Below are positions 42,853-51,804 of a stretch of DNA of 64,000 nucleotides, one piece after another. Numbering within the stretch: the first letter of the stretch is position 1; each line of letters starts with the position of its first letter. Under the pieces are notes generated by a model. It had not been told where the DNA came from. It saw only the letters and a list, made by a program, of their open reading frames with translations, and made no database searches. Both the position numbers and the translations under genes were made by a program. The stretch comes from Streptomyces sp. TSRI0281 (GTDB taxonomy: Bacteria > Actinomycetota > Actinomycetes > Streptomycetales > Streptomycetaceae), in NCBI RefSeq assembly GCF_001905125.1, contig NZ_LWLE01000012.1, positions 252,759 through 316,758 of the forward strand. Reading direction: 5' to 3'.

Positions 42853-45657
42853 ATGGAACAGAACGGCACGATCCGGTCCGGACCCCTGGCACGGGCCAGA
42901 GTAATGGGCCGTTCCGGGCATCCCACCGCCTGGGGCAGCGCCGCGGCCCTGCTCGGCTGCCTGCTGGTGGCCGCGCCCCTGCCCGGCACCGCACCGTCCG
43001 CCCACGCGGCGGCGGCCGCGGCCACGCTCACCGTCACCTCGCCCGACCTGTTCTTCGTCAAGGGCCAGGCGAAGATCACCCTCACCTCCGACCAGACTTC
43101 GGTGGTCTGGAAGGCCGTCGACGACCAGGGGGTGACCGTCGCCTCCGGCACCGCGCCGGTGACGGGCGGCACGGCCACCGTGGACGCCACCCAGCTGGGC
43201 AACGGCTACTACACGCTCACGGCGACCGCCGGCACCACGACCCGCACGGTGAACTTCGGCGTGGTGACCGCGCTCGCGGGCCATGAGCAGAAGGACCCGC
43301 GCTTCGGTACCGGCATCCACTACGGGTGGAACGACGGCGACGACCAGAAGCTGCTGCGCTCGGTCAAGCTGATGGGTATGCACGGGATCCGCGCCGACAT
43401 CAACTGGAGCGCGATCGAGAAGACCCCGGGCCAGTACGCCTGGAGCAACTACAGCACCGACCAGCACATCCCGTACGCCAAGAGCCTGGGCCTGGTCTCC
43501 CTGCCGATCTCCGGCTACCGCAACCCCAACTACGACAACAACAAGACCCCCGCCTCAGAGGCCGCGCTGGAAGCGTACGGAAAGTACACCGCGGGCATCG
43601 TGGAGAAGTACCAGCAGTCCTCGAAGGAGGTCGAGATCTACAACGAGTACAACTCGACCGGCTTCAACAACGGCACCTGCGGCATCACCGCCGACTGCTA
43701 CCTCCAGATGCTCAAGGCGAGCTACGGCAAGGTGCACGCCAAGGTCCCGGACGCCACTGTCGTCGGCGGCGGTCTGGCCGGGCTCCAGACCGACTGGCTG
43801 AAGCGGCTCTACGCCCTCAAGGGCCTGGACTACATGGACGCCCTCAGCGTCCACCACTACGGCTACCCGAGCCCGCCCGAGCAGGCCCTGGCGAAACTGC
43901 CGCAGGTGCGGGCCGATCTGGACGCGGCGGGCGGCCAGGACTTCCCGCTGTGGATGACCGAGAACGGCTACCCCACCCACGCCGACGGCGTCAGCCAGGC
44001 CGCGCAGGCCGCCTATGTGCCGCGCGCCCAGATCTTCTCGTTCGCCTCCGGCGTCGACCGCTACTACTGGTACGACCTCACCAACGACGGCACCGACGCC
44101 AACAACAAGGAACACAACTTCGGCGCGTTCAAGCGGCCCACCACCGGCGTCGCGGCCTGGCAGCCCAAGCCGTCCGTCGTCACCGAGAGCGTCCTGATCC
44201 GCCAGCTCGCGGGCCGCGCCTTCGCGGGCCGTGACGACGCCGGGTCCGCCGACGTCCGCTCGTACCGCTTCGGCACCGGCACGTCCACCGTCCGCGCGCT
44301 GTACACGACGGCCGCGACACCGGGCACCGTCCAGCTCTCGGCCACCGGACCGGTCACCGTCACCGACCAGCTGGGCCGGGCGAAGACCTACGTCCCGGTC
44401 GGCGGCAAGGTGCAGCTCGGCGTCGACGGCAAGGTGCTGTACGTCAAGGGCGCGGTGAGCGCCGTCACGTCCGTCGCCGCCCCCGCCTTCTCCCTCGAAC
44501 TCCCCGAGCGCACCAACACGGAGGAGTCCGTCACCGCGGTGCTCAAGGCCGACCGCACCAAGGGGCAGCCCCCGGTCTCGCCGCTCCTCGACTTCCGCAT
44601 CGCCGGAAAGACCTACCGGGTGACCGCGAAGCCCGGCACCGTGACCCGCAAGACCATCGACCTGCCCACCTCCGCACTGACCGGCACGCGTTCGGTCAGC
44701 GGTACGGTCGGACTCGGCCCGGTCAACTTCGGCCGGATCACCACCGACACCGATGTGGTGCCCCCGACGGAGGTCACCTTCGACCCGGTGGTGAAGACGG
44801 CGGCACCCTTCGCCGCCGCACTGAAGGTCACCGTCACCAACAACCGCGCCCGCTCCGCGCTCGACCTCAGCAAGCTGGAGTGGCAGGTCAACGAGGGCAC
44901 CACGTTTCTGGACCGGGGCACCATCGACGGGCCGATCAAGGTGGGCACCGAGAACAAGGTCGCGTACACGGTGGACGCGCGCAACGTGAAGCCGTGGAAC
45001 CGCTACTGGACGGCCGCCTACGTCAGCACCCCCGACGGCGCCAGGAACCCCGTGGGCTCCTGGAACGGCTGGGGAGCGGTCCAGCCGGCCGGAACCAGCA
45101 CCACCACGCCCATCGACCTGGCCACCCACGCCGGCAAGAAGTACGCGGGCGGCTACCAGGGCGCGGCCGACCTCTCCGGCTCCCTGCGCCCGCAGTACAC
45201 CGACGCCGGGCTCGTCCTGAAGGGCGAGTTCACCGACAACGCCCTGTACCAGCCCGCGACCAGCGCCGAGAACATGTGGCAGGGCGACAGCCTCCAGTTC
45301 GCCGTCACCCCCGAGGTCCCGGGCCGCAGCCGCCAGTACGTCGAGGTCGGCGCCTCGCTCGTCGGCGGCAAGCCCCAGGTGTACACCTGGCGGCCGCCGG
45401 CCGGCCAGAGCGCGGGAACCACCCCCGGCGCGACGGCGCAGATCACCCGTGAAGGCACCACCACCCGCTACACGGTGACGGTCCCCTGGGCCTCCCTCGG
45501 CCTCAGCGGCAAGCCGGCCGCCTCCATCGGACTCGGCTTCGTCGTCAACGACGCCGACAATGACGGACGGGGCCGCGGCTGGTTCGAGTGGGGCGCCTCC
45601 ATCGCCAACAACTCCAAGAGCGCCACCGGCCTGCGGGCCGTCCAGCTGACCGACTGA
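42853..45657 (+). CDS. Secreted GH39-like glycoside hydrolase with CBM9-like tail
   Basis: Exported enzyme of 934 residues. Signal peptide to about Ala55 (APSAHAAAAA). An N-terminal beta domain (about 58-140) precedes a clan GH-A barrel (about 145-470), with acid/base candidate Glu265 in EIYNEYNSTG and nucleophile candidate Glu370 in WMTENGYP, 105 residues apart. Further beta modules follow, and the last about 190 residues, DAGLVLKGEFTDNALYQPA and MWQGDSLQFAVTPE in part, look like a family 9 carbohydrate-binding domain. GAGAGGA precedes ATG 42853. Family assignment (GH39 or a neighbour) rests on motifs only. It should cut the polymer outside the cell to feed the importer. Confidence 0.78.
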   Translation: MEQNGTIRSGPLARARVMGRSGHPTAWGSAAALLGCLLVAAPLPGTAPSAHAAAAAATLTVTSPDLFFVKGQAKITLTSDQTSVVWKAVDDQGVTVASGTAPVTGGTATVDATQLGNGYYTLTATAGTTTRTVNFGVVTALAGHEQKDPRFGTGIHYGWNDGDDQKLLRSVKLMGMHGIRADINWSAIEKTPGQYAWSNYSTDQHIPYAKSLGLVSLPISGYRNPNYDNNKTPASEAALEAYGKYTAGIVEKYQQSSKEVEIYNEYNSTGFNNGTCGITADCYLQMLKASYGKVHAKVPDATVVGGGLAGLQTDWLKRLYALKGLDYMDALSVHHYGYPSPPEQALAKLPQVRADLDAAGGQDFPLWMTENGYPTHADGVSQAAQAAYVPRAQIFSFASGVDRYYWYDLTNDGTDANNKEHNFGAFKRPTTGVAAWQPKPSVVTESVLIRQLAGRAFAGRDDAGSADVRSYRFGTGTSTVRALYTTAATPGTVQLSATGPVTVTDQLGRAKTYVPVGGKVQLGVDGKVLYVKGAVSAVTSVAAPAFSLELPERTNTEESVTAVLKADRTKGQPPVSPLLDFRIAGKTYRVTAKPGTVTRKTIDLPTSALTGTRSVSGTVGLGPVNFGRITTDTDVVPPTEVTFDPVVKTAAPFAAALKVTVTNNRARSALDLSKLEWQVNEGTTFLDRGTIDGPIKVGTENKVAYTVDARNVKPWNRYWTAAYVSTPDGARNPVGSWNGWGAVQPAGTSTTTPIDLATHAGKKYAGGYQGAADLSGSLRPQYTDAGLVLKGEFTDNALYQPATSAENMWQGDSLQFAVTPEVPGRSRQYVEVGASLVGGKPQVYTWRPPAGQSAGTTPGATAQITREGTTTRYTVTVPWASLGLSGKPAASIGLGFVVNDADNDGRGRGWFEWGASIANNSKSATGLRAVQLTD

Positions 45658-45694
45658 CCGGGCGGCCGGCCGAACGACCGCTCCCCATGAACCG

Positions 45695-45730
45695 GCGGGG
45701 CCGGGTGCACCTGACAGCACCCGGCCCCGC
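45695..45730 (+). terminator. Hairpin between the GH and CE7 genes
   Basis: Perfect 14-bp stem GCGGGGCCGGGTGC/GCACCCGGCCCCGC with an 8-base loop, 37 bases after the hydrolase stop. Implies the esterase is at least partly transcribed separately. Confidence 0.8.
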
Positions 45731-45798
45731 TGCTCCATGCCGTACCACCGGCACCGAACCCGTCACCACCCACCACCCATGAGGAGACGCACGACACC

Positions 45799-46773
45799 AT
45801 GGCCCTGTTCGACCTGCCTCTCGACGAACTGCGCGACTACCGGCCCCGGATCGAGGAACCCGACGACTTCGACGCCTTCTGGTCCACCACTCTGGCCGAG
45901 ACCCGCGCCCACCGGCCCGGCATCACCTTCGAACCCGTCGACACCCCGCTGACCGGCCTGCGCGTCTGGGACACCACCTTCGCGGGCTACGGCGGCCACC
46001 CGGTCAAGGGCTGGTTCAGCGCCCCCGCGCACGCCGAAGGCCCGCTCCCGCTCGTCGTCCAGTTCCACGGCTACAACGGCGGCCGCAGCCTGCCGCACTG
46101 CTGGGGCCTGTGGCCGCTGGCGGGCTTCGCCCACTTCATCATGGACGTACGGGGCCAGGGCAGCGGCGGCAACGTCGGGGACACCCCCGACCCGGTCGGC
46201 TCCGGCCCCTCCCACGCGGGGTTCATGACGCGGGGCATCGAGGCCCCGGAGAGCTACTACTACCGCCGGGTCTACGCCGACGCCGTACGCGCCGTCGAGG
46301 CGGCCCGCACCCATCCCCTCGCCGACCCCGCCCGCACCGTGGCGCTCGGTGGCAGCCAGGGCGGCGGCCTCGCCCTCGCGGTCGGCGGGCTCGTCCCCGA
46401 TCTGGCGGCCGTCTCCGCCGACGTACCGTTCCTCTGCCACTTCGGGCGGGCCGTCACCCTCACCGATGCCAACCCGTACTCCGAGATAGCCCGCTACCTC
46501 AAGATCCACCGCGGCAAGGAGGAGAACGTCCTGCGCACCCTGTCGTACTTCGACGGGGTGTCGTTCGCCGCCCGGGGCAACGCCCCCGCGCTCTTCTCCG
46601 TCGCCCTCCAGGACCAGACCTGCCCGCCGTCCACGGTCTTCGCCGCGTACAACGCGTACCGGGGAGAGAAGGAGATCGAGGTGTACCCGTTCAACGGCCA
46701 CGAGGGCGGGGCCATGTTCCAGGAAGCGGTCCGGCTGCGCCGCGTTCCGGCGCTGCTGGACCGCGATTCCTGA
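45799..46773 (+). CDS. CE7 acetyl-esterase (AXE1 family)
   Basis: Cytoplasmic esterase of 324 residues with no signal peptide. The CE7 pattern is complete: FHGYNGGRS with the oxyanion residues, MDVRGQGSGG, the nucleophile Ser186 in GGSQGGG, Asp272 in LQDQTCPP and His301 in FNGHEGG. Removes acetyl groups from imported xylo- or other oligosaccharides. GAGGAGA lies about 11 bases before the ATG. Convergent with the GH38 gene, with only 12 bases between stops. Confidence 0.93.
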   Translation: MALFDLPLDELRDYRPRIEEPDDFDAFWSTTLAETRAHRPGITFEPVDTPLTGLRVWDTTFAGYGGHPVKGWFSAPAHAEGPLPLVVQFHGYNGGRSLPHCWGLWPLAGFAHFIMDVRGQGSGGNVGDTPDPVGSGPSHAGFMTRGIEAPESYYYRRVYADAVRAVEAARTHPLADPARTVALGGSQGGGLALAVGGLVPDLAAVSADVPFLCHFGRAVTLTDANPYSEIARYLKIHRGKEENVLRTLSYFDGVSFAARGNAPALFSVALQDQTCPPSTVFAAYNAYRGEKEIEVYPFNGHEGGAMFQEAVRLRRVPALLDRDS

Positions 46774-46785
46774 GCCGGGGCCCGC

Positions 46786-49700
46786 TCAGCCCGTCGCGGC
46801 GACCGCCAGGCGCAGCGTCAGGATCTGGAACGGGCGCAGCACCAGCTCCACCACGTCCCCCTGGACGGTGACCCGCTCACCGTCCAGGGGGCGTTCCAGC
46901 AGATCGGTCACCGTCGCCGAGGCCAGCGGGAAGCCGGCGCTCAGACGTGCGGCGGCCCGTCCGCCGTGTGCCTCGTGGACCCGGACGACCACGTCCCCGC
47001 TGCCGTCGTCGGCCAGCTTCACCGCCGTGGCGACCACCGCGTCACTGTCCAGCGAGACCAGCGGCGCCACCTCGCCGGTGCCCGGCACCCGGCGCTCCGG
47101 CAGGCTGAACTGCCAGCCCTCGCGCACCGCGTCACCGATCGTCGCCCCCGGCAGCAGGGCATAGCGCAGCCGGTGCACACCCTGGTCGGTCGCCGGGTCG
47201 GGATAGCGCGGGGCCCGCAGCAGCGACAGCCGCACCGTGGTCGTGGTGGAGCCGTCCTCGCGGACCGTACGGGTCACATCATGGCCGTACGTCGAATCGT
47301 TCAGCAGCGCCGCACCCCAGCCGGGCTCGCCGACATGCAGGAAGCGATGCGCGCAGATCTCGAACTTCGCAGCCTCCCAACTGGTGTTGGTGTGCGTCGG
47401 ACGCTGGACATGCCCGAACTGCGTCTCCGCCGTGGAGTGATCGGCACGTACGTCGAGGGGGAAGGCCGCCTTGAGGAACTTCTCCCGCTCGTGCCAGTCG
47501 ACCTCGGTGTCGATGTCCAGGCGCCGCGCCCCGGCCCGCAGTGTCAGCAGCTGGGTGACGCGGGACGACCCGAAGCCGCGCACCACCTCGACGCCCCCGC
47601 CGACGCGGCGCACCGAATCGGCCCCGGTCAGATCCGTCACCGTATTGCGGTAGAAGGAGTCGACGTCCCACGCGTCCCAGCGGTTGGGCAGATCCGGGTG
47701 GATCTGGAGCAGGTTCGCCGCACAGCCGGGGGCCACGCTCTCGCGGCCGGTCGCCAGATCGACGGCCGAGACCACCAGACCACGGGCGTCCACGATGACC
47801 CGCAGAAGCCCGTTGTCGAGCCGGAAACCACCGTCGTACTCCTCGATCTCCACCGGCTCCTCCACGGGCTCGCGCAGGGTGCCGCCACCCGCCGCGATAC
47901 CCGCACGCGCGTGCGGAGCACCGTTGAACACGACCGTGCCGCCACCGTCGGACGAACCGGCGAGCGCCCGCTGCGCCGCGTCGATCACCGCTTCCAGCTC
48001 CTCGGCGATCCGGGCGTACGTGGCCTCCGCCTCGCGGTGCACCCAGGCGATCGACGAGCCGGGCAGGATGTCGTGGAACTGGTGCAGCAGCACGCTCTTC
48101 CAGATCCGGTCCAGTTCCGCCCGCGGATAGCGGAAGCCGGTCCGTACGGCGGCGGTGGCCGCCCACAGCTCGGCCTCCCGCAGCAGATGCTCGCTGCGCC
48201 GGTTGCCCTGCTTGGTCCGTGCCTGCGAGGTGTACGTGCCCCGGTGCAGCTCCAGGTACAGCTCACCCAGCCACACCGGCGGCCCGGTGTACTCCGCCTC
48301 GGCGGCGGCGAAGAACTCCGCGGGCGTCTCGATCGTCACCCGCGGCGAGCCCTCCAGGTCCGCCAGCCGCTCGGCACGCGCCAGCATCTCGCGGGTGGGA
48401 CCGCCACCGCCGTCCCCCCAGCCGAACGGGACCAGCGAGCGGGTGGCGCTGCCCTTGTCCCGGAAGTTCTCCTCGGCGTGCGCCAGCTCCTCGCCGGACA
48501 GCTCGGCCACATAGGTGTCCACCGGCGGGAAGTGCGTGAACACCCGGGTGCCGTCCAGCCCCTCCCACAGGAAGGAGTGGTGCGGGAAGGGGTTGGTCGT
48601 GTTCCACGAGATCTTCTGGGTCAGGAACCAGCGCGAACCGGAGAGCGCCACCAACTGCGGCAGAGCGGCCGAGTAGCCGAACGAGTCGGGCAGCCACACC
48701 TCCTGCGTCTCCACCCCGAACTCCTCCAGGAAGAAGCGCTTGCCGTACACGAACTGCCGGGCCAGCGCCTCCGACCCGGGCATATTGGTGTCCGACTCCA
48801 CCCACATCCCGCCCACCGGCACGAACTGCCCGGCCGCGACCTTCTCCTTGACCCGCTCGTACAGCGCCGGCTGATGCTCCCGCAGCCAGTCGAGCTGCTG
48901 CGCCTGCGACATGGCGAAGACGAACTCCGGGTGGTCGTCCATCAGGGCCACCACATTCGAGGTGGTGCGCGCGACCTTGCGCACGGTCTCCCGGAGCGGC
49001 CACAGCCACGCCGAGTCGATATGGGCGTGGCCCACCGCGGAGAGCCGGTGCGCCGACGCGTTCGCGGGCGAGGCGAGCACCTGGCGGAGCTGTTCCCGGG
49101 CGGCGGTCGCGGTGGCGTTGACGCCGTCGAGATCCAGCGCGTCCAGGCAGCGTTCGACGGCGCGCAGGATCTCCCAGCGGCGTGCCGAGCCGACCGGCAG
49201 CTGCCGCATCAGCTGGTCGAGCACCTCCAGATCCTGGACCAGCTCCCACACCTGCCGGTCGAAGACGGCGACCTCCATCCGCTCGACCCGGTACAGCGGC
49301 TCGCTGCCCGCGGTCTCCCGGTCGCCGAGCGCACTGACCCCTTCCAGGAGCTCGGGGTTGGCGGCGGCCTCCAGGTAGTACGTGAACTCCTCGCCGCCCG
49401 AGACCCGTTCCCCCACACGTAGCCAGGTGTTGCGCGGGTTGAGGGCCTTCACGACGCTTCCGTCCGGCCGGTGGGCGAGGGCTTCCGCCGAGAAGCCGGG
49501 CCGGTCCCGGGCGAACCCGAGGTCGATCACCGCTTCGACGGTCAGCCCGGCCCAGTCGGCGGGGACCCGTCCGGTGACCTTGAACCAGCTGGTGCCCCAC
49601 GCGGGCCCCCAGTCGTCGCCGACCGCGCCGGGCTTGTAGGGGGCGCTCACCGCCTCGGTGAACGGGACCGGTTCGCCGGGGGCGTGCCAGACCTCGATGT

Positions 49701-49794
49701 CCAGCGGCGCGGTCCGCGGATGGACGGCGGGCCGGATGCGCTCGCGCAGGACCCGGTCCAGGCGTTCCTCGGTCAGTGTGCGGTCGTCATGCAT
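46786..49794 (-). CDS. GH38 alpha-mannosidase
   Basis: Glycoside hydrolase of 1002 residues, cytoplasmic by lack of a signal. Metal-binding residues are in VGHAHIDSAWLWPLRETV (His258, Asp260), and the nucleophile candidate is Asp335 in WVESDTNMPG. Further family strips are WLPDSFGYSAALPQLV (in part) and the long C-terminal beta domains. Removes alpha-mannosyl units from imported oligosaccharides. The start has GAAGAGG seven bases before. It follows the deacetylase gene in the minus-strand unit led by the Gfo/Idh gene, all probably under the operators at 51734-51770. Confidence 0.95.
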   Translation of the reverse strand: MHDDRTLTEERLDRVLRERIRPAVHPRTAPLDIEVWHAPGEPVPFTEAVSAPYKPGAVGDDWGPAWGTSWFKVTGRVPADWAGLTVEAVIDLGFARDRPGFSAEALAHRPDGSVVKALNPRNTWLRVGERVSGGEEFTYYLEAAANPELLEGVSALGDRETAGSEPLYRVERMEVAVFDRQVWELVQDLEVLDQLMRQLPVGSARRWEILRAVERCLDALDLDGVNATATAAREQLRQVLASPANASAHRLSAVGHAHIDSAWLWPLRETVRKVARTTSNVVALMDDHPEFVFAMSQAQQLDWLREHQPALYERVKEKVAAGQFVPVGGMWVESDTNMPGSEALARQFVYGKRFFLEEFGVETQEVWLPDSFGYSAALPQLVALSGSRWFLTQKISWNTTNPFPHHSFLWEGLDGTRVFTHFPPVDTYVAELSGEELAHAEENFRDKGSATRSLVPFGWGDGGGGPTREMLARAERLADLEGSPRVTIETPAEFFAAAEAEYTGPPVWLGELYLELHRGTYTSQARTKQGNRRSEHLLREAELWAATAAVRTGFRYPRAELDRIWKSVLLHQFHDILPGSSIAWVHREAEATYARIAEELEAVIDAAQRALAGSSDGGGTVVFNGAPHARAGIAAGGGTLREPVEEPVEIEEYDGGFRLDNGLLRVIVDARGLVVSAVDLATGRESVAPGCAANLLQIHPDLPNRWDAWDVDSFYRNTVTDLTGADSVRRVGGGVEVVRGFGSSRVTQLLTLRAGARRLDIDTEVDWHEREKFLKAAFPLDVRADHSTAETQFGHVQRPTHTNTSWEAAKFEICAHRFLHVGEPGWGAALLNDSTYGHDVTRTVREDGSTTTTVRLSLLRAPRYPDPATDQGVHRLRYALLPGATIGDAVREGWQFSLPERRVPGTGEVAPLVSLDSDAVVATAVKLADDGSGDVVVRVHEAHGGRAAARLSAGFPLASATVTDLLERPLDGERVTVQGDVVELVLRPFQILTLRLAVAATG

Positions 49795-49871
49795 GGCGAA
49801 GCCTCTTCCGGGCTGAGGGAGTGAGGGGCAGGGAGATGCGGTGGGAATGGGGATGCGTCGGCCGGCGAGCG

Positions 49872-50582
49872 TCAGGGGAGCTCGTCGAAGCCCACGCAGG
49901 GCAGTGACAGGTCGTCGGCGAGGGCCAGGAGTGCCTCCAGCCGCGCGGGCGCCACATGGTTGGCCTCGTGCGCCTCGGCGACGCAGTGGGCGTACAGCGT
50001 GGAGACACCGCCGTCCTCGGCCGTCGCGCGCAGCGTCGCCTCGACACCGGTCAGATCGTGGCCGTACACGACGGGCCCGCGCCCGGAGTCCACCGAGCAG
50101 CCGAGCAGCACCCGCCGGTCCGCGAGGTCCGCGGCGGGAACGCGCAGGTCGGCCGCGAGCGCCGGATCGGCGCGCCGGTCGGCGGGTACGCCGCCGCGCA
50201 GCCGCTCGAAGAGGCCGAGCAGCAGCCGGTCGGTGCTGTCGTCACGGGCACTGCACGGGTAGGCGAAGCTCCGGGGCGCGAAGCCGAGGCGGCGCAGCTC
50301 CTCCAGCGCGGGCAGGACCTCGCGGCGGAGATAGGCGCCGGCTCCGTGCGCGGCGATGAACTCGGGCGCCCGTTCGTGCCGCAGGCCGTGGCAGCCGATG
50401 GTGTGGCCGTCGTCCGCGAGCCGGTGCAGCAGCCGCCGGTCCTCGCGGTCGAGCCGGTCGGGCTCGCAGACGAAGAAGGTGACCCGGGAGCCGTACCGGC
50501 GCAGCAGCGGCGCGGCGGCGGCCCACTCGCGTATGTGCCGGTCGTCGAAGGTGAGCAGCAGCGCCCGGGTGGTGTCCGTCAT
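49872..50582 (-). CDS. Polysaccharide deacetylase-like protein
   Basis: NodB-type protein of 236 residues. Motif 1 is LLTFDDRHIREW, shorter than the TFDDG norm, and motif 2 GCHGLRHER. The motif 3 area is SFAYPCSARDDST. The replacement of Gly after TFDD by Arg is unusual, so activity or substrate may differ from peptidoglycan or chitin deacetylases. No signal peptide: it probably acts on imported sugars. ATG 50582 overlaps the Gfo/Idh stop by four bases. Confidence 0.82.
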   Translation of the reverse strand: MTDTTRALLLTFDDRHIREWAAAAPLLRRYGSRVTFFVCEPDRLDREDRRLLHRLADDGHTIGCHGLRHERAPEFIAAHGAGAYLRREVLPALEELRRLGFAPRSFAYPCSARDDSTDRLLLGLFERLRGGVPADRRADPALAADLRVPAADLADRRVLLGCSVDSGRGPVVYGHDLTGVEATLRATAEDGGVSTLYAHCVAEAHEANHVAPARLEALLALADDLSLPCVGFDELP

Positions 50583-51688
50583 CGCCCGGACTCCTCGGGG
50601 GCCCAGCCCGGTACGGAGCCGTGCAGCGCCGTGTAGAACGGGTCGCCCGGGACGATCTCACCGGCGAGCACCGGGGCTCCGGTCAGGGCCGCCTTGTACA
50701 GGGCGGTGATCAGCTCCAGGGAGCGGCGCCCGTCCCCGGCGCTCGCCCGGGGCCGCCGGCCCGCCCGCATGTCGGCCAGCAGTGAACGCAGTTGGGCGCC
50801 GTGCGAGCTGGGGATGTCCTCGGCGGGCGTGGACCGGGCGGCCGTACGGGCGGGGTCCACACCGGGTGCCGGGGTGTAGGTCCAGTCTCCGTTGCCGTAC
50901 CCGTACAGATGGTTCAGCTCGATCGTGGCGTCGCGCAGGTCGATCCGCAGATGGCTGACCTGGCGGGGCGAGAGGGCGCTGTTGACGACGGTGGCGAGGG
51001 CGCCGGAGGTGAAGCGCACGGTCGCGGTGGTCACGTCGTCGGTCTCGGTGTCACGGGCCAGCCGGCCCGCCATCGCCCGGATCTCCGCCCAGTCCCCGAG
51101 GAGTTCGAGCATCAGGTCGATCTGGTGGATGCCGAGCCCCATCGCCGGGCCCGCGCCCTCGGTGGCCCACTTTCCGCGCCAGGGGACCGCGTAGTAGGCG
51201 TCGTCGCGGTACCAGGTGGTCTGGCAGTGGGCGACGAGCGGGGCCCCCAGCTCGCCCGAGGCGATCAGCGCCTTCGCGTGCTCGGCGCCCGATCCGAACC
51301 GGTGCTGGAACACGATCGGGGCGTACGGCCCCGTCTCGCCCTCGGCGGCGGTCATCGCGTCGTACTCCGCCAGGCTGAGCGCGGGCGGCTTCTCGCACCA
51401 CACCCAGGCCCCGGCCGCCAGCGCGGCGACGGTCTGTTCGCGATGGGCGACGGGCGGGGAGGCGATGACCACGAGATCGGGACGCACCTCGCGCAGGGTG
51501 GCGTGGAGGTCGGTGGAGTGATGGGGGAGTGCGAAGTCCGCGGCGAAGGAGCGGGCGGCCTCCGCGTCGGCGTCGACGGCGCCGACCACCGTGAAGTCCG
51601 GGGCGTGTGCGAGGAAGGCCGGCATATGGACGGCGCGGACGATGTTGCCCGCGCCGACGAACAGGACACGGTAGGGGGTCACAGACAC
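50579..51688 (-). CDS. Gfo/Idh/MocA-family sugar dehydrogenase
   Basis: NAD(P)-dependent oxidoreductase of 369 residues. The dinucleotide loop is VLFVGAGNIVRAVHMPAFL, the conserved Lys-Pro is in WCEKPPALS, and the substrate strip is GLGIHQIDLMLELLG with the catalytic His. Oxidises or epimerises a sugar or polyol. The start is placed at GTG 51688; ATG 51730 would lie directly against the operator and is less likely. It leads the unit Gfo/Idh, deacetylase, GH38. Fits a redox step in glycan breakdown alongside the two FAD enzymes. Confidence 0.87.
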   Translation of the reverse strand: MSVTPYRVLFVGAGNIVRAVHMPAFLAHAPDFTVVGAVDADAEAARSFAADFALPHHSTDLHATLREVRPDLVVIASPPVAHREQTVAALAAGAWVWCEKPPALSLAEYDAMTAAEGETGPYAPIVFQHRFGSGAEHAKALIASGELGAPLVAHCQTTWYRDDAYYAVPWRGKWATEGAGPAMGLGIHQIDLMLELLGDWAEIRAMAGRLARDTETDDVTTATVRFTSGALATVVNSALSPRQVSHLRIDLRDATIELNHLYGYGNGDWTYTPAPGVDPARTAARSTPAEDIPSSHGAQLRSLLADMRAGRRPRASAGDGRRSLELITALYKAALTGAPVLAGEIVPGDPFYTALHGSVPGWAPEESGR

Positions 51689-51733
51689 GGAAGGCCGTCC
51701 AGGTGAGTGAGCGAGGTGGTGGGCAAGCATGCT

Positions 51734-51770
51734 GGTAAGCGTTTTCCCGCAGGCCGGGAAAACGCCCTCC
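51734..51770 (-). promoter_or_regulatory. Two LacI-type operators before the Gfo/Idh unit
   Basis: GGTAAGCGTTTTCC (51734-51747) and GGAAAACGCCCTCC (51757-51770). The first differs from the 39261 site at one position when read on the other strand. Confidence 0.75.
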
Positions 51771-51783
51771 CCGAGAGGAGGGC
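51764..51783 (-). terminator. Hairpin after the second FAD oxidoreductase
   Basis: Stem GCCCTCC/GGAGGGC with a 6-base loop, 21 bases past the FAD gene stop at 51805. It overlaps the second operator, so one of the two roles may be chance. Confidence 0.5.
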
Positions 51784-51804
51784 GGAGGGGGAGGCCGGAA
51801 CGTC

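Noticed and set aside
46966..49422. Long plus-strand frame opposite the GH38 gene
   Set aside because: Shadow of the mannosidase; no start signal or domain.
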